A stretch of 64,000 nt of DNA from an uncultured Sphingomonas sp. (GTDB taxonomy: Bacteria > Pseudomonadota > Alphaproteobacteria > Sphingomonadales > Sphingomonadaceae): positions 62,001 to 126,000 of the forward strand of contig NZ_CAJYHX010000022.1 in NCBI RefSeq assembly GCF_913774285.1. Reading direction: 5' to 3'. A program made the position numbers and the translations under genes. The notes below the pieces were generated by a model. It had not been told where the DNA came from, made no database searches, and worked only from the letters and a program-made list of their open reading frames with translations. Below are positions 28,665 through 38,400 of the stretch, in pieces. Numbering within the stretch: the first letter of the stretch is position 1; every line of letters begins with the position of its first letter.

Positions 28665-29459
28665 TCATGCCTCGTGGATGGTGAACCCCAGCCGCTGGGC
28701 CGCCGCATGAATGTCCGCCGGCACGTCCCGATCGGCGATGAGGTGATGGATCTCCTCCACCGTCACGATCCGGTGGAGGCAAACCCGACCGAATTTGGAG
28801 ACATCGGTAACCGCGATCACTTCGCGTGCCGCCTCGACCATCTTGCGGTTCAGCAGCGCCTCGGGTTCGTAATGGGTGGTGATGCCGCATTCGATGTCGA
28901 ACCCGTCGACGCCCAGAAAGAGCTTGTCGACGCGCAGATTCTCCAACGCCGCAACGGTCTGCGCGCCGTAAAAGGCGCGGTTCTTCCGGCGCAGCATCCC
29001 GCCCAGCATGAAGATGTTCAGCCGCTCCTTGGCGGCCAGCACCGAGAGGATGTCGAGATCGTTGGTGAGGACCGTGATGTCCTCGTCATCGGGCAGGAAG
29101 CGGGCGATCTGCAGCGTCGTCGTGCCCGAATCGAGCACGATCGATTCGCCGGGCAACACCATCGACGCGGCAAGCTTGCCGATGCGCATCTTCTCGTCAG
29201 CATGACTCGACCGCTTGACCTCGACCGCGGGCTCGGCGGTCACGTTCACCGCATCGGCGCTGATCGCCCCGCCATAGGAGCGCTGCATCACCCCCCGCGT
29301 TTCGAGATAGCGTAGGTCTTTACGGATCGTCTGCATCGAAACCCCGAAGCGCTTCGCCAGCGGCGCAACCTGCACGCTGCCCCGTTCGCGCACCATCGCG
29401 CTGATCTGCAGCCGTCGCTCGCTGGTATCGCGGACGATGCCGCCGTCTTCCTTGCCCAC
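28665..29459 (-). CDS. DeoR/GlpR family regulator (AgaR-like)
   Basis: A 264-residue protein. The N-terminal DeoR-type HTH (residues about 15-70) has SVQVAPLAKRFGVSMQTIRKD followed by LETRGVMQRSYGGA. The C-terminal sugar-phosphate-isomerase-like sensor domain has LDSGTTTLQIAR, VLTNDLDI and DKLFLGVDGFD. These features match AgaR/GlpR repressors that are released by a phosphorylated sugar. Its place among agaS, agaZ and a GH36 gene makes AgaR the best functional guess. The shared GTTTCGTTT motif is its probable operator. Confidence 0.88.
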   Translation of the reverse strand: MGKEDGGIVRDTSERRLQISAMVRERGSVQVAPLAKRFGVSMQTIRKDLRYLETRGVMQRSYGGAISADAVNVTAEPAVEVKRSSHADEKMRIGKLAASMVLPGESIVLDSGTTTLQIARFLPDDEDITVLTNDLDILSVLAAKERLNIFMLGGMLRRKNRAFYGAQTVAALENLRVDKLFLGVDGFDIECGITTHYEPEALLNRKMVEAAREVIAVTDVSKFGRVCLHRIVTVEEIHHLIADRDVPADIHAAAQRLGFTIHEA

Positions 29460-29831
29460 CTGTCTGTACCTATCGTCCTCGGCGTTTGCGCCGTTGTGCC
29501 CTTGTTATGTCCCGCGCACCCTTGTCGGGGAAGCCGACAATTTCGCCTGCCCCTTTGCCGAACAGCGCGGTGTCGCGCGCTGGTGCAACGGGCTGGTTCA
29601 TCGCATCGACTATGGGCGGTTGAACCGGAGCACGGTACAAAACGAACGGCAGCGCCGCAATGGCGTGCTGGTGCATCAGGGAAAGCACGCTCCTGAGAGC
29701 GGCGCCACGAAATATATGACGTTTCGTTTTAAAGCGTTTGACATCTTTCTTTCGCGCGAGCTAGCAAAGCGCAACAAAGCGATCGATTGATGGGTCGCGC
29801 TGACAGCGGCTTGCGAGAGGGAGGAAATACC
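29460..29831. promoter_or_regulatory. regulator/receptor intergenic region with an AgaR-like operator
   Basis: A 372-bp region without a convincing gene. GACGTTTCGTTTTAAAGCG at 29717-29735 is the third AgaR-like site, followed by TTTGACATCTTTCTTTCGCG, which looks like a further half-site or promoter. A weaker inverse match, ACAAAACGAACG, lies near 29637-29648. The ribosome-binding site GGGAGGAAATACC precedes the receptor ATG at 29832. Confidence 0.5.
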
Positions 29832-32714
29832 ATGGGCAAGGCTCCAACATGGCGCATGATCGTGCGCACGGGCATCAGCATCGCAGCGCTGGCTACGGGC
29901 ACACACGCGATGGCGCAGACCACGCAGCAAGGCCAGGACGCAGCAGCTGGCGCCGGCCAGACCAACCCTGGCTCACCCGTCCAGTCCGGCCCCGGCACCA
30001 GCGGTGATGCCACGACCACCACGGTTGCGACCGGCGACGAGATCGTCGTCCGCGGCGTGCGCGGCAGCCTGCTGCGCTCGATCGACACCAAACGCGACGC
30101 CTCCACCATCGTCGATGCCATCTCGGCCGAAGAACTCGGCAAGTTCCCCAACCGCAACGTCGCCGAAGCGCTGTCCAACATCCCCGGCGTGACCGTGGGC
30201 CGCGATGGTCGCGGCGAAGGACGCAGCGTCACCGTGCGCGGGCTGGGCGAGAATTTCGCGCTCACCACGCTGAACGGCCGCGTGTTGCCGACCGACGGGC
30301 CCGATCGCTCCTTCGCCTTCGACGTGCTCCCATCCGAAGTGATCTCGGGCGCCGAGATCCAGAAGGCGGCGCAGGCCTCGCAGCTGGAAGGCAGCATCGG
30401 CGGCAATATCGACCTGCGCACCGCGCGTCCGTTCGATCATCGCGGCTTCCATGCCGCCGGCTCGCTCGAGGGCCAGTACAACCAGTTCGCCAAGAAGGGC
30501 GGCATCAAGGCGTCGGGCGTCGTCAGCACCACCTTCGCCAACGAGACGATGGGCATCCTGGTTTCGGGAACGTACAACAAGTACAAGTTCCGCACCGACA
30601 ATCTCGGCGAATATTCCAGCAACGATATCTACGACATCGTCACGGCACCCAACGGTCAGCGCAGCGTCGTCAACGCGCCCGACGGCGGCGGCGTGATCGA
30701 GCCCTATTTCTACAGCGTCGGCTATGTGCTGGGCGAGCGCGAGCGCTGGGGCGGATCGACCGCCTATCAGTGGAAGCCGTCGGACACGTTCGAGCTGCGC
30801 CTCGACGGCATCTACAGCAACTACAAGGACACCGAGCACAACCACCGCGTCTCGGTGGGCCTGACGCCGTTCGATGACAACGGCAACGTCCGCTACGATC
30901 TCGACAATGTGAAGATCGACAGCAACAAGGTGCTGACCAACTATACGGTCAACAATGCCACCATCGACGTGCTGTCGACCGACGAGCCGCGCAAATCGAT
31001 CACCTACCAGCTCGGCGGCCATATCGACTGGAAGCCACTGGAGAAGCTGAGCGTCGCCGCCGACCTGTCGTACGGCAAGGCCACCAACAACACCGGCGGG
31101 CAGAATCGCTTCGTCGTGGTCGGCATCCCCGGGTCGCGCGCCGAGGTGACGACCCGCGACAACGGCATCCCGGACCTGCTCCTGACCATCCCCAATGCCG
31201 ACGGTAGCGTCACCAACCGCACGCTCGACCAGGCGGGCAATGGCGACCTGCGGGCGCACTATATCGGCATCCAAGGGCAGAACATTGCCGATCGCAGCAC
31301 CAGCGCCAGGCTCGACCTGACCTATGCGGCCGACAACGGCCTGCTGCGCTCGATCGCGTTCGGCGGCGTCTATACCGATCGCAAGAAGACGGTCGACGTC
31401 ATCGACAACCAATATACCACCGCGAACAATTTCGGCGGCTACCCCTTCGCGCTTTCGGCGATCGGGGCGAACGTGGTGCAGGCGCCCGAGTTCACCAACA
31501 TCCTGCCGAACCTCTCCGGCAACTTCCCGCGCGCGATCCCCGCGTTCGACATCGACACCTATCTGTCGTCGCTGTCCAAGGCGGAAAACAATCCCAATGT
31601 TCTCAACCCGCAAACGGGAGAGCCATATCCGACCGGCTATGCCACCCAGCGGATCGTGCCCGATCAGCTCGCTTCCTATGCGATCACGGAGCGCACCTGG
31701 AACGCCTATGTCCAGTTCAACGTCGGCGGCGATCGGTGGCGGGGAGATTTCGGCCTGCGCTACGTCAACACCACGGTCGACTCGCTCGGCTATGGCACGA
31801 CGGTGCGCAGCTACCAGGTTGTCGGGGTGGGCACCGCCAATGTGGTGTTCAACCCGATCGCGCCGATCTCCGGCGGCGGCAGCTACCAGCGCCTGCTTCC
31901 CTCCGCGAACTTCGCCTATGATATCGCCGATGGCTTGCGGGTGCGCCTGGCCGCGTCGCAGGCGATTTCGCGGCCTACCTTCGGCGAGCTTTCGTCGGCG
32001 AAGGATTATTCGGCCGCGCAGTCCAACACCCCCGTGGTGACCGACGCCGGCAACCCGAACCTGAAGCCGGTCTCGGCCGACCAGGCGGACATCTCGCTCG
32101 AATATTATCCGAACCGCCGCGTCGCGCTCACGCTGGCGGGCTTCTACAAGCACCTCACCAACTTCGTGACGACGCAGGCCGTGGCGTTCGACCTCGTGCC
32201 GACCAACCAGGTCGCGGGGGCGCCGGCGAGCTTCCCGTTCACCGAACTCACCTATGTCAACGGCGACGGCGCAACCGTCTATGGCATCGAGGCCGGCGGC
32301 CAGTATTTCCTCGACAACGGGCTCGGTTTCCAGGCCAACGCAACCTACAACCGTTCACGCGCCAAGCGTGCAGGCCTGCCGACAACCGATCTGCAGGACG
32401 CAGTGCCTTTTTCGGCGAACGCCAAGATCTTCTACGAGAAGCACGGCATCAACGCGTCGGTTTCCTACCAGTATCAGTCCAGCTTCACGTCGTCCCAGTA
32501 TAGCTACATCAACACGCTGGCGATCAAGCAGGTCCCCTATCACGAGCTGGCGGCAAGCATCTCCTACGACATCCTGCCGCAGGTGACGCTGTATGCGCAG
32601 GGATCGAACCTGCTCGACACGGCGACGCGGCGGTATTCCGGCTACACCAATGTACCGGCGTTCTACGAATATACCGGCCGAGCCTTCTTCTTCGGCGTGC
32701 GCGCGCGCCTCTGA
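29832..32714 (+). CDS. TonB-dependent receptor of the amino-sugar block
   Basis: A 960-residue receptor. The ATG at 29832 follows GGGAGG; an in-frame ATG at 29787 has no ribosome-binding site. The signal peptide is cleaved near HAMAQ. It differs from the other two receptors in its plug: DEIVVRGVRGSLLRSID, then FPNRNVAEALSNIPGV and SVTVRGLGENFALTTLNGR. This is the subfamily that Caulobacter and sphingomonads use for oligosaccharides. The barrel ends FFFGVRARL. It is downstream of an AgaR-like operator and divergent from the regulator gene, so it probably imports GalNAc- or galactosamine-containing oligosaccharides. Confidence 0.93.
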   Translation: MGKAPTWRMIVRTGISIAALATGTHAMAQTTQQGQDAAAGAGQTNPGSPVQSGPGTSGDATTTTVATGDEIVVRGVRGSLLRSIDTKRDASTIVDAISAEELGKFPNRNVAEALSNIPGVTVGRDGRGEGRSVTVRGLGENFALTTLNGRVLPTDGPDRSFAFDVLPSEVISGAEIQKAAQASQLEGSIGGNIDLRTARPFDHRGFHAAGSLEGQYNQFAKKGGIKASGVVSTTFANETMGILVSGTYNKYKFRTDNLGEYSSNDIYDIVTAPNGQRSVVNAPDGGGVIEPYFYSVGYVLGERERWGGSTAYQWKPSDTFELRLDGIYSNYKDTEHNHRVSVGLTPFDDNGNVRYDLDNVKIDSNKVLTNYTVNNATIDVLSTDEPRKSITYQLGGHIDWKPLEKLSVAADLSYGKATNNTGGQNRFVVVGIPGSRAEVTTRDNGIPDLLLTIPNADGSVTNRTLDQAGNGDLRAHYIGIQGQNIADRSTSARLDLTYAADNGLLRSIAFGGVYTDRKKTVDVIDNQYTTANNFGGYPFALSAIGANVVQAPEFTNILPNLSGNFPRAIPAFDIDTYLSSLSKAENNPNVLNPQTGEPYPTGYATQRIVPDQLASYAITERTWNAYVQFNVGGDRWRGDFGLRYVNTTVDSLGYGTTVRSYQVVGVGTANVVFNPIAPISGGGSYQRLLPSANFAYDIADGLRVRLAASQAISRPTFGELSSAKDYSAAQSNTPVVTDAGNPNLKPVSADQADISLEYYPNRRVALTLAGFYKHLTNFVTTQAVAFDLVPTNQVAGAPASFPFTELTYVNGDGATVYGIEAGGQYFLDNGLGFQANATYNRSRAKRAGLPTTDLQDAVPFSANAKIFYEKHGINASVSYQYQSSFTSSQYSYINTLAIKQVPYHELAASISYDILPQVTLYAQGSNLLDTATRRYSGYTNVPAFYEYTGRAFFFGVRARL

Positions 32715-32805
32715 TCAGGCGCAGCCCCGATATTCGGCGCGTTCGCTGTCGATGCGGTCACAATCGTCCCCGGGGCGTTGACCGGCAAGGCGGATGGAGA
32801 GCGCG

Positions 32806-33636
32806 ATGCGGACGGTCATGTTACCCGGTGGCGATCAGCTGCCTGCGTTGGGCCAGGGCACGTGGCGGATGGGGGAGCGACCGGCGCATCGCGCAGACGA
32901 GATCCGCGCGCTGCGCGAGGGCGTAGCGCTCGGCATGACGCTGATCGATACCGCCGAGATGTACGGCGACGGCGCGGCCGAGGAACTGATCGGCGAGGCG
33001 CTCGGCACGGTTCGCGACCAGCTGTTCCTGGTGAGCAAGGCCTACCCGCAACATGCCGGGCGCGAACGCCTCGCCGCCGCGTGCGAGAACAGCCTCAAGC
33101 GGCTCGGCACCGATCGGCTGGACCTGTATCTGCTACACTGGCGGGGCAGCGTGCCGCTCGGCGAAACCGTGCGGGCGATGGAGGCTCTGCAAGCGGCGGG
33201 CAAGATCCGCCATTGGGGCGTCAGCAACCTCGATGTCGACGACATGGAGGAACTGGTCGCCGCCGGCGGCAGTGCCTGCACCGTAAACCAGCTGCTGTAC
33301 AACCTGACGCGCCGCGGCCCCGAGCACAGTCTGCTTCCGTGGCTCGCTGCGCATGACATCCCGGTGATGGCCTATAGCCCCGTCGAGCAGGGCCGCCTGC
33401 TGACCAATGCTACGCTCCGCCAGGTGGCCGAGACGATCGGCGCGACGCCGGTTCAGGTGGCGCTGGCATGGGCGATGCGCCGCGACGACGTGATCGCCAT
33501 CCCGAAGGCGGGAACGGCGGCCCATGTGCGCGAAAACCGCGCGGCAGCCGATCTTCTGCTGTCCGAGGACGATCTCGCCCGACTCGACGCCGCCTTCTCG
33601 CCCCCGACCGCGCGTCGACCGCTCGAGATGCTCTGA
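32806..33636 (+). CDS. aldo/keto reductase
   Basis: A 276-residue protein. The start is the second ATG (32806), preceded by GGAGAG; the first, at 32794, overlaps that site. Catalytic residues are visible: Asp in LIDTAEMYG with Tyr four residues on, Lys in LVSKAYP and His in YLLHWRG. The NADPH-binding C-terminal AIPKAGTAAHVREN block is present. It is a single-domain NADPH-dependent oxidoreductase of unknown substrate, with no clear link to the sugar block except position. Confidence 0.9.
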   Translation: MRTVMLPGGDQLPALGQGTWRMGERPAHRADEIRALREGVALGMTLIDTAEMYGDGAAEELIGEALGTVRDQLFLVSKAYPQHAGRERLAAACENSLKRLGTDRLDLYLLHWRGSVPLGETVRAMEALQAAGKIRHWGVSNLDVDDMEELVAAGGSACTVNQLLYNLTRRGPEHSLLPWLAAHDIPVMAYSPVEQGRLLTNATLRQVAETIGATPVQVALAWAMRRDDVIAIPKAGTAAHVRENRAAADLLLSEDDLARLDAAFSPPTARRPLEML

Positions 33637-33641
33637 AGGCG

Positions 33642-34130
33642 ATGGCGCTGTTCTTCACTGCCGATACGCATTTCGGCGACCACCGGACGATCAACATCCA
33701 TCGTCGGCCTTTCGCAACTGTCGCCGAAATGGACGAGGCGCTGATAGACGGGTGGAACGCGGTCGTAGGTCCAGCCGATACGGTGTGGCACCTGGGCGAC
33801 GTTGCCCGCCGCCCTGCCGACGTCCCTGGGCTGCTCGCCCGCCTGAACGGCGTCAAACATCTGCTCCGCGGCAACAACGATCCGCCCGCGACGTGCGAGG
33901 CCGCGGGATGGTCGAGCGTGGGCGACTATGCAGAGCTGGAGGCCGAAGGGCAGTCGCTGGTGCTCTGCCATTATCCGTTCCGAAGCTGGAACGGGCAACA
34001 TCGTCGCGCCATCAACCTGCACGGCCACAGCCATGGCAAGCTCAAGCCGATGCTGCGCCAGTTCGACGTGGGGGTGGACGCGCGAGGCTTCCGGCCGGTC
34101 TCGCTGACGCAGCTGCTGTCGGCCGACTAG
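33642..34130 (+). CDS. metallophosphoesterase
   Basis: A 162-residue protein. The start is the ATG at 33642, five bases after the reductase stop codon, so the two are likely co-transcribed. Calcineurin-like phosphoesterase motifs are ADTHFGD (D-x-H), WHLGDVAR (GD), RGNND (GNxD variant) and a terminal GHSHG. Its small size fits the YfcE/phage-type single-domain family. The substrate is unknown. Confidence 0.9.
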   Translation: MALFFTADTHFGDHRTINIHRRPFATVAEMDEALIDGWNAVVGPADTVWHLGDVARRPADVPGLLARLNGVKHLLRGNNDPPATCEAAGWSSVGDYAELEAEGQSLVLCHYPFRSWNGQHRRAINLHGHSHGKLKPMLRQFDVGVDARGFRPVSLTQLLSAD

Positions 34131-34149
34131 CCGGCGCGACCGCCTGCGC

Positions 34150-34245
34150 TCAGTAGTTGAGGCTCCACCCTATCAGGTGCGCTACCGCCGCGACCCAGGG
34201 GATCCCGAGCAGCGCCAGCGCCACCAGTGCGCCGCGCACGCGCAT
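34150..34245 (-). CDS. possible 31-residue membrane peptide
   Basis: ATG at 34245 to TGA at 34150. The peptide starts MRVRGALVALALLGIPWV and ends in a polar, aromatic tail, a plausible single transmembrane segment. An AGGGG lies too close to the ATG to be a good ribosome-binding site. It follows the remnant described next. It is either a genuine tiny gene or part of the same debris. Confidence 0.25.
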   Translation of the reverse strand: MRVRGALVALALLGIPWVAAVAHLIGWSLNY

Positions 34246-34248
34246 CCC

Positions 34249-34368
34249 CTAGCCGAAGCTTTGGCGGAACACTTCGGCGAGGTTCCACATGCCGGCGTCT
34301 GCGAACCCGATGGATTTGACCACGGCGATCTGGAGCACGCCTTCGTTCGCTGCGTCAGCCTCGTTCCA
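34249..34368 (-). pseudogene. C-terminal remnant of an unidentified protein
   Basis: A 39-residue open stretch between two stops, containing VLQIAVVKSIGFADAGMW and ending LAEVFRQSFG. It has protein-like composition and no start codon. It looks like the truncated end of a gene interrupted next to the attachment-like repeat. The family is not recognised. Confidence 0.3.
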
Positions 34369-34509
34369 CTAAACCATGCGCTTAAATTCCAATGATCGAC
34401 ACTTGCGATCGACGCCAATTCCGTCCCAAAGGGTTGCATCTCAACCCATTTGGATGCACCTTTTACAGCAGGTCCGATCGACGATATTTGAGAAATCGTC
34501 AGGTGTTCA

Positions 34510-34629
34510 TGGAATCGAACCGATCTGCTTTTTGCATTGACGGTATATCGCACGGTATCGAGGTTGACGGTATCTTGCTTAATACATTGATTTAATTGCT
34601 GTATTTCAGTCAGTTCGACTCCGTCCCCG
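34510..34629 (+). repeat. attachment-site-like direct repeat, copy B
   Basis: A 120-bp partner of the repeat at 2940-3060 in the same orientation. It carries GGAATCGAAC at 34511-34520, the near-inverse GTTCGACTCC at 34613-34622 and two GACGGTAT motifs between them. A third GACGGTATCTG lies downstream near 34691. Copy B is followed about 170 bases on by a broken P4-type integrase reading away from it, the standard att-int order of integrative islands. Confidence 0.6.
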
Positions 34630-34796
34630 GCACCATCCACCTCTCCGCATCAATCCATAAACATGTCGGAATCGGCGGATTTGCCTGTTCGACGGTATCT
34701 GATCCCTTAGGATCTGGGTCGATCGATGCCCCCCTCCTGGCATCTGACTGCATATTCGACGCTATCGGCTTCGCGCCAGCGGAGGAGATACCGTCA

Positions 34797-35370
34797 CGCA
34801 TCACCGATGCAGACGTCCGTCGAATCAAACCGCTCATGACGCAAGACATGCACGGCATGTACCGCCGCGTTCAGCCTGTCGGTGGTGGCCAATGGCGATG
34901 CGACGATCGAGATAACGGCAAACGCGGCACCATCGCCTTGGGCGTCTAGCCGGACGGACCGCTCAAGGAGGCGCGGGAGCGCCGAGACAATGCCCGGAAG
35001 CTGCTCGACGAGGGCATCACCCCTCCTCCTACGGCAAGCGGGCAGCGTCTCGGCCGGAGATACGTTCGCCGCGGTTGCTGACGAATGGCTGAAGAAGCGC
35101 GAGGCGGAGGGCGAGCGGCAAGGATGCTCGAGAAGCTGCGGTGGCTGATCGGTTTCGCCAACCCGTGGATCAGCACGCGGCCGATCGAAGATATCAGCGC
35201 GCCTGCGCTGCTTGCCATGGTGAGGACGGTAGAGGTCCAAAGGCGCTATGAGACGGCACGACGCCTCCGCAGCACCCGCAGCACCCGCAGCAGCGCCATT
35301 CGCTACGCGATCGCCACCGGACGGCCCAACGAGACGGCACCGCCGACGACAGCGGCAGTTCGCCGAGGAC
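34797..35370 (+). pseudogene. broken P4-type tyrosine integrase (DUF4102 and core-binding domains)
   Basis: Pieces of one integrase appear in order in three frames. First is ITDADVRRIKPL with VQPVGGGQWRC and GTIALGV, ending in TAG at 34949. The same frame then continues LKEARERRDNARKLLDEGI. DTFAAVADEWLKKREAEG follows in a second frame, then LEKLRWLIGFANPWI, RPIEDISAPALLA and AIRYAIATGRP in a third. This covers the DUF4102 arm-binding domain, the SAM-like core-binding domain and the entry to the catalytic domain. The catalytic Arg-His-Arg-Tyr region is missing, so the enzyme is inactive. The tail to 35494 is non-coding debris. Confidence 0.8.
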
Positions 35371-35494
35371 CATTCCGGCGAACCGCAAGCAAGCGGGCAG
35401 GCCCCGGCGGGCTTCTCCCGCCGGTGGGCTTGCGGCAGCCGAGGCTGACGTCCGTCGGCGAACCAACGCTTCGTCGAGCACCCGGCACGCCCCG

Positions 35495-38400
35495 TTAGAA
35501 CTCCTTGCCGATCAGGACGCGCAGCGTGCCCGCCATTTCCCGCCCGCCGCCACGATAGCCCCCTTCGAAATCGACCGTCCAATCGCTCGGCAGCAACATG
35601 CGCGTGCCGAGGCTGAGCTGGTACTGGTTGCGCGACCAGCCGAAGGTACTGATGCTGTAGAACGCTTCCCCGGGGATGTCGGCGTAATCGAGCCGTTGCG
35701 CGGCCGCATCCTGCAGCTCGTGGTTCCACTCGAAGCGAAGCCGCGGGGTCATTCTGATCTCGCCATAACGCCGCTCCATCTCGAGCCGCGCGCCGAGCGT
35801 GCCCGTCAGAGAGTGGACGTCGCGACTGTCAAAGCGCAGATCCATGCGTCCGGCGCCGCTCTCCGTATAGCCGTCGAGATTGGCCCGGAGGAACTCGCCG
35901 CGCGCGTAGAGCGACCAGCGCAACGGCCCGCCTTCGCGGTCGATACCAAGCGAAACCGCACCCAGGGTAAAGTTGCCGTTCCGGTTTCCGACGGCAGTGG
36001 CGTTCGTCGTTCCCTCCAGCCGGCGGGTGGAGAAGCTCAGATCGCCGAAGCCGACCATGCCATCGACGAAGGTGCCGTCGACGGGCATCAGGCTGGCATA
36101 GGCAGCGACCAGTCGGCTTTCGCTGCGTACCCGTGCCGCACTGCCGCCGATACGGCTGACGTCGTTGCTGTAGCCGCCGCCGATACCGAAGAGGACGCCT
36201 TCCGCCAACTTGATGTCCGCGCCGGTGCTCAGGCCCGATGTGGTTGCGGTGATCTTTGCACGATCGCTCGTCGCATCCTGCGTGCCGATGTCGATGGCGC
36301 CGCCGCTCCACAGGGCCACGGAGCCCTTGCGGCGCGTACCGTCACCACCGTCACCATCGTCGTTGCCGGGCGCTGCCCCAAGCCCGGTCGCCGCCGCGCC
36401 AGCCGGCGTACTGGCCATCGCCGTGCGCGACAGGTTCCCGGGGACGGTGCCGGAGGCGCCGGCCCCATTCGGGGCCGAGGGCTTGCGGCGGGCAATGGCA
36501 CCCAGCGCCGGATCCTCGCCAGACATGCGCATCCGCTCGGTGATCGCGGTCGCATAGGAATCGAATGCAGGGTTGCCGCGCACCACCGGGTGCTGGTCCT
36601 GCGAGGCCAGGCTGATGCCCATTTGCGGTTTGCCCGAACCCCCTCCGTTGTGCAGCTGCTCGGTGCGGCGCATGAAGTTCGAAACTTGCGCTCGGCCGAA
36701 GCGACGCGCGGCTTCCGCCTGTGCGTCGCTGAGCCCGCGGACATTGGGGTCAAGCGTCGGATCGGGACGCGCCGCAACCGTGACGGTGACCGTCGCCGGT
36801 GCCGAGGTGCCGAAAGCGTTGGACAACGTATATTGGATGACGATCTTGCCGCCGAAGCGTGCCGCCGGGACGATATCGAGACGATAGGCCTGGCTGGCGC
36901 CCGAGCCGCTGGCGACCACCTGGGTCACCGCTGCGTCTGCCGGAGTCATGCTGACTACCGCCGCGCCGGTGAACGGCCCGTTGGTGGCGCCGGCGGTCAG
37001 GTCGACCGATACGCGCTGGCCGTCCCCGGTTTCCGCGGTCTTCGGCAATGCCTGCGGCAGCGGGGCAACAACCTGGATGGTCACTGCTGCAGGCGCTGAC
37101 CGCCCCCCCGGCCCGACCGCGACGAAGCTGAAGCTGTCCGGACCGGTATAGTTTATCGCGGGGGTGTAAACCGCCGTCACGGTCGTCACTGCGAGCGGGC
37201 GTACCCCGCCGCCGGCGGGAGAGGCGGTAATGGTTCGCAGCGTGAGCGTGCCGTGCGAGGGCGGCGTTTGGATCTCGATCGAGGTGAAATTGCCGTTCAC
37301 CAGCGCGGAGAGGTCTATCTCGGACGTGCTGCCCGGTTGCGCCGTCGTGGCCGCAGGGACCGCGCTGTTGCCGGGCACTGCCGCAGGCGGGGGTGGGGTC
37401 GCAACGGTCACGTTCACGGTGGCGGGCGTCGAGGTACCGCCCGGGCCGGTGGCGGTGTAGGTGAAGCTGTCCGGCCCGAAGGAACCGCTGTTCGGAATGT
37501 AGGTGACCACATTACCGGAGACGGTGGTGCTGCCGTGAGCAGGCGCGGTGGCGACCGCGATACTGGTATAGACGCCGGATACGGACGCGGTGAGATCGAT
37601 CGGTGCACCCGGGCTGTTATAGGCCACGGTCACGCCGCTGCGGTCCGCCACGGTCGGTGCCGCCGGGGTCGTCACGTTGATGCTCACCGTTCCCGGCGCG
37701 GATGTGCCGCCCGGGCCCGTCGCCGTGTAGGTGAAGCTGTCCGCCCCCATGTATCCTGCGGTTGGAATATAGGTAACGATGTCGCCTGCGACGGTCGTCG
37801 TGCCATGTGTCGGCGCGGTCACCACCGCGATGCTGGTGTGCACGCCGGTGATCGAACTGCTGAGATCGATCGCCGTACCGGTGCTGCCAGTCGGGACCTC
37901 TACGCCGCTGCGATCGGCGACTGTCGGCGCTGCGGGCGTCGCAACCACCAGACCCACGGTCGCTGGTGCGGAGGTGCCGCCCGGGCCCGTGGCCGTATAG
38001 GTGAAGCTGTCCGCGCCGTCATAGCCGGCAGTCGGGGTGTAGGTGACCACGTCGCCCGCCACGCTGGTCGTGCCGTGGGCAGGCGCGGTGGCCACGGTGA
38101 TGCTGGTGTGTACGCCGGAGATCGACGTCGAAAGGTCGATCGCGGTGCCGCCGCTATTGTACGGGATCGCCACGCCGCTGCGGTTCGCGGCGGTGGGCGC
38201 TGCCGGCGTGCTGACGGTGATGCTCACCGTCGCCTGGGCCGACGTGCCCCCCGAATTGGTTGCGGTATAGGTGAAGCTGTCGGCGCCGTAATAGTCGGCA
38301 GTCGGCGTGTATTCGATCGCCAGGCCGTTGACCGTGGCGGTACCATGCGCCGGCGGCGTCACCACCGCCACGCTGGTAGCGGTCGGCCCGGACAGGGCCA

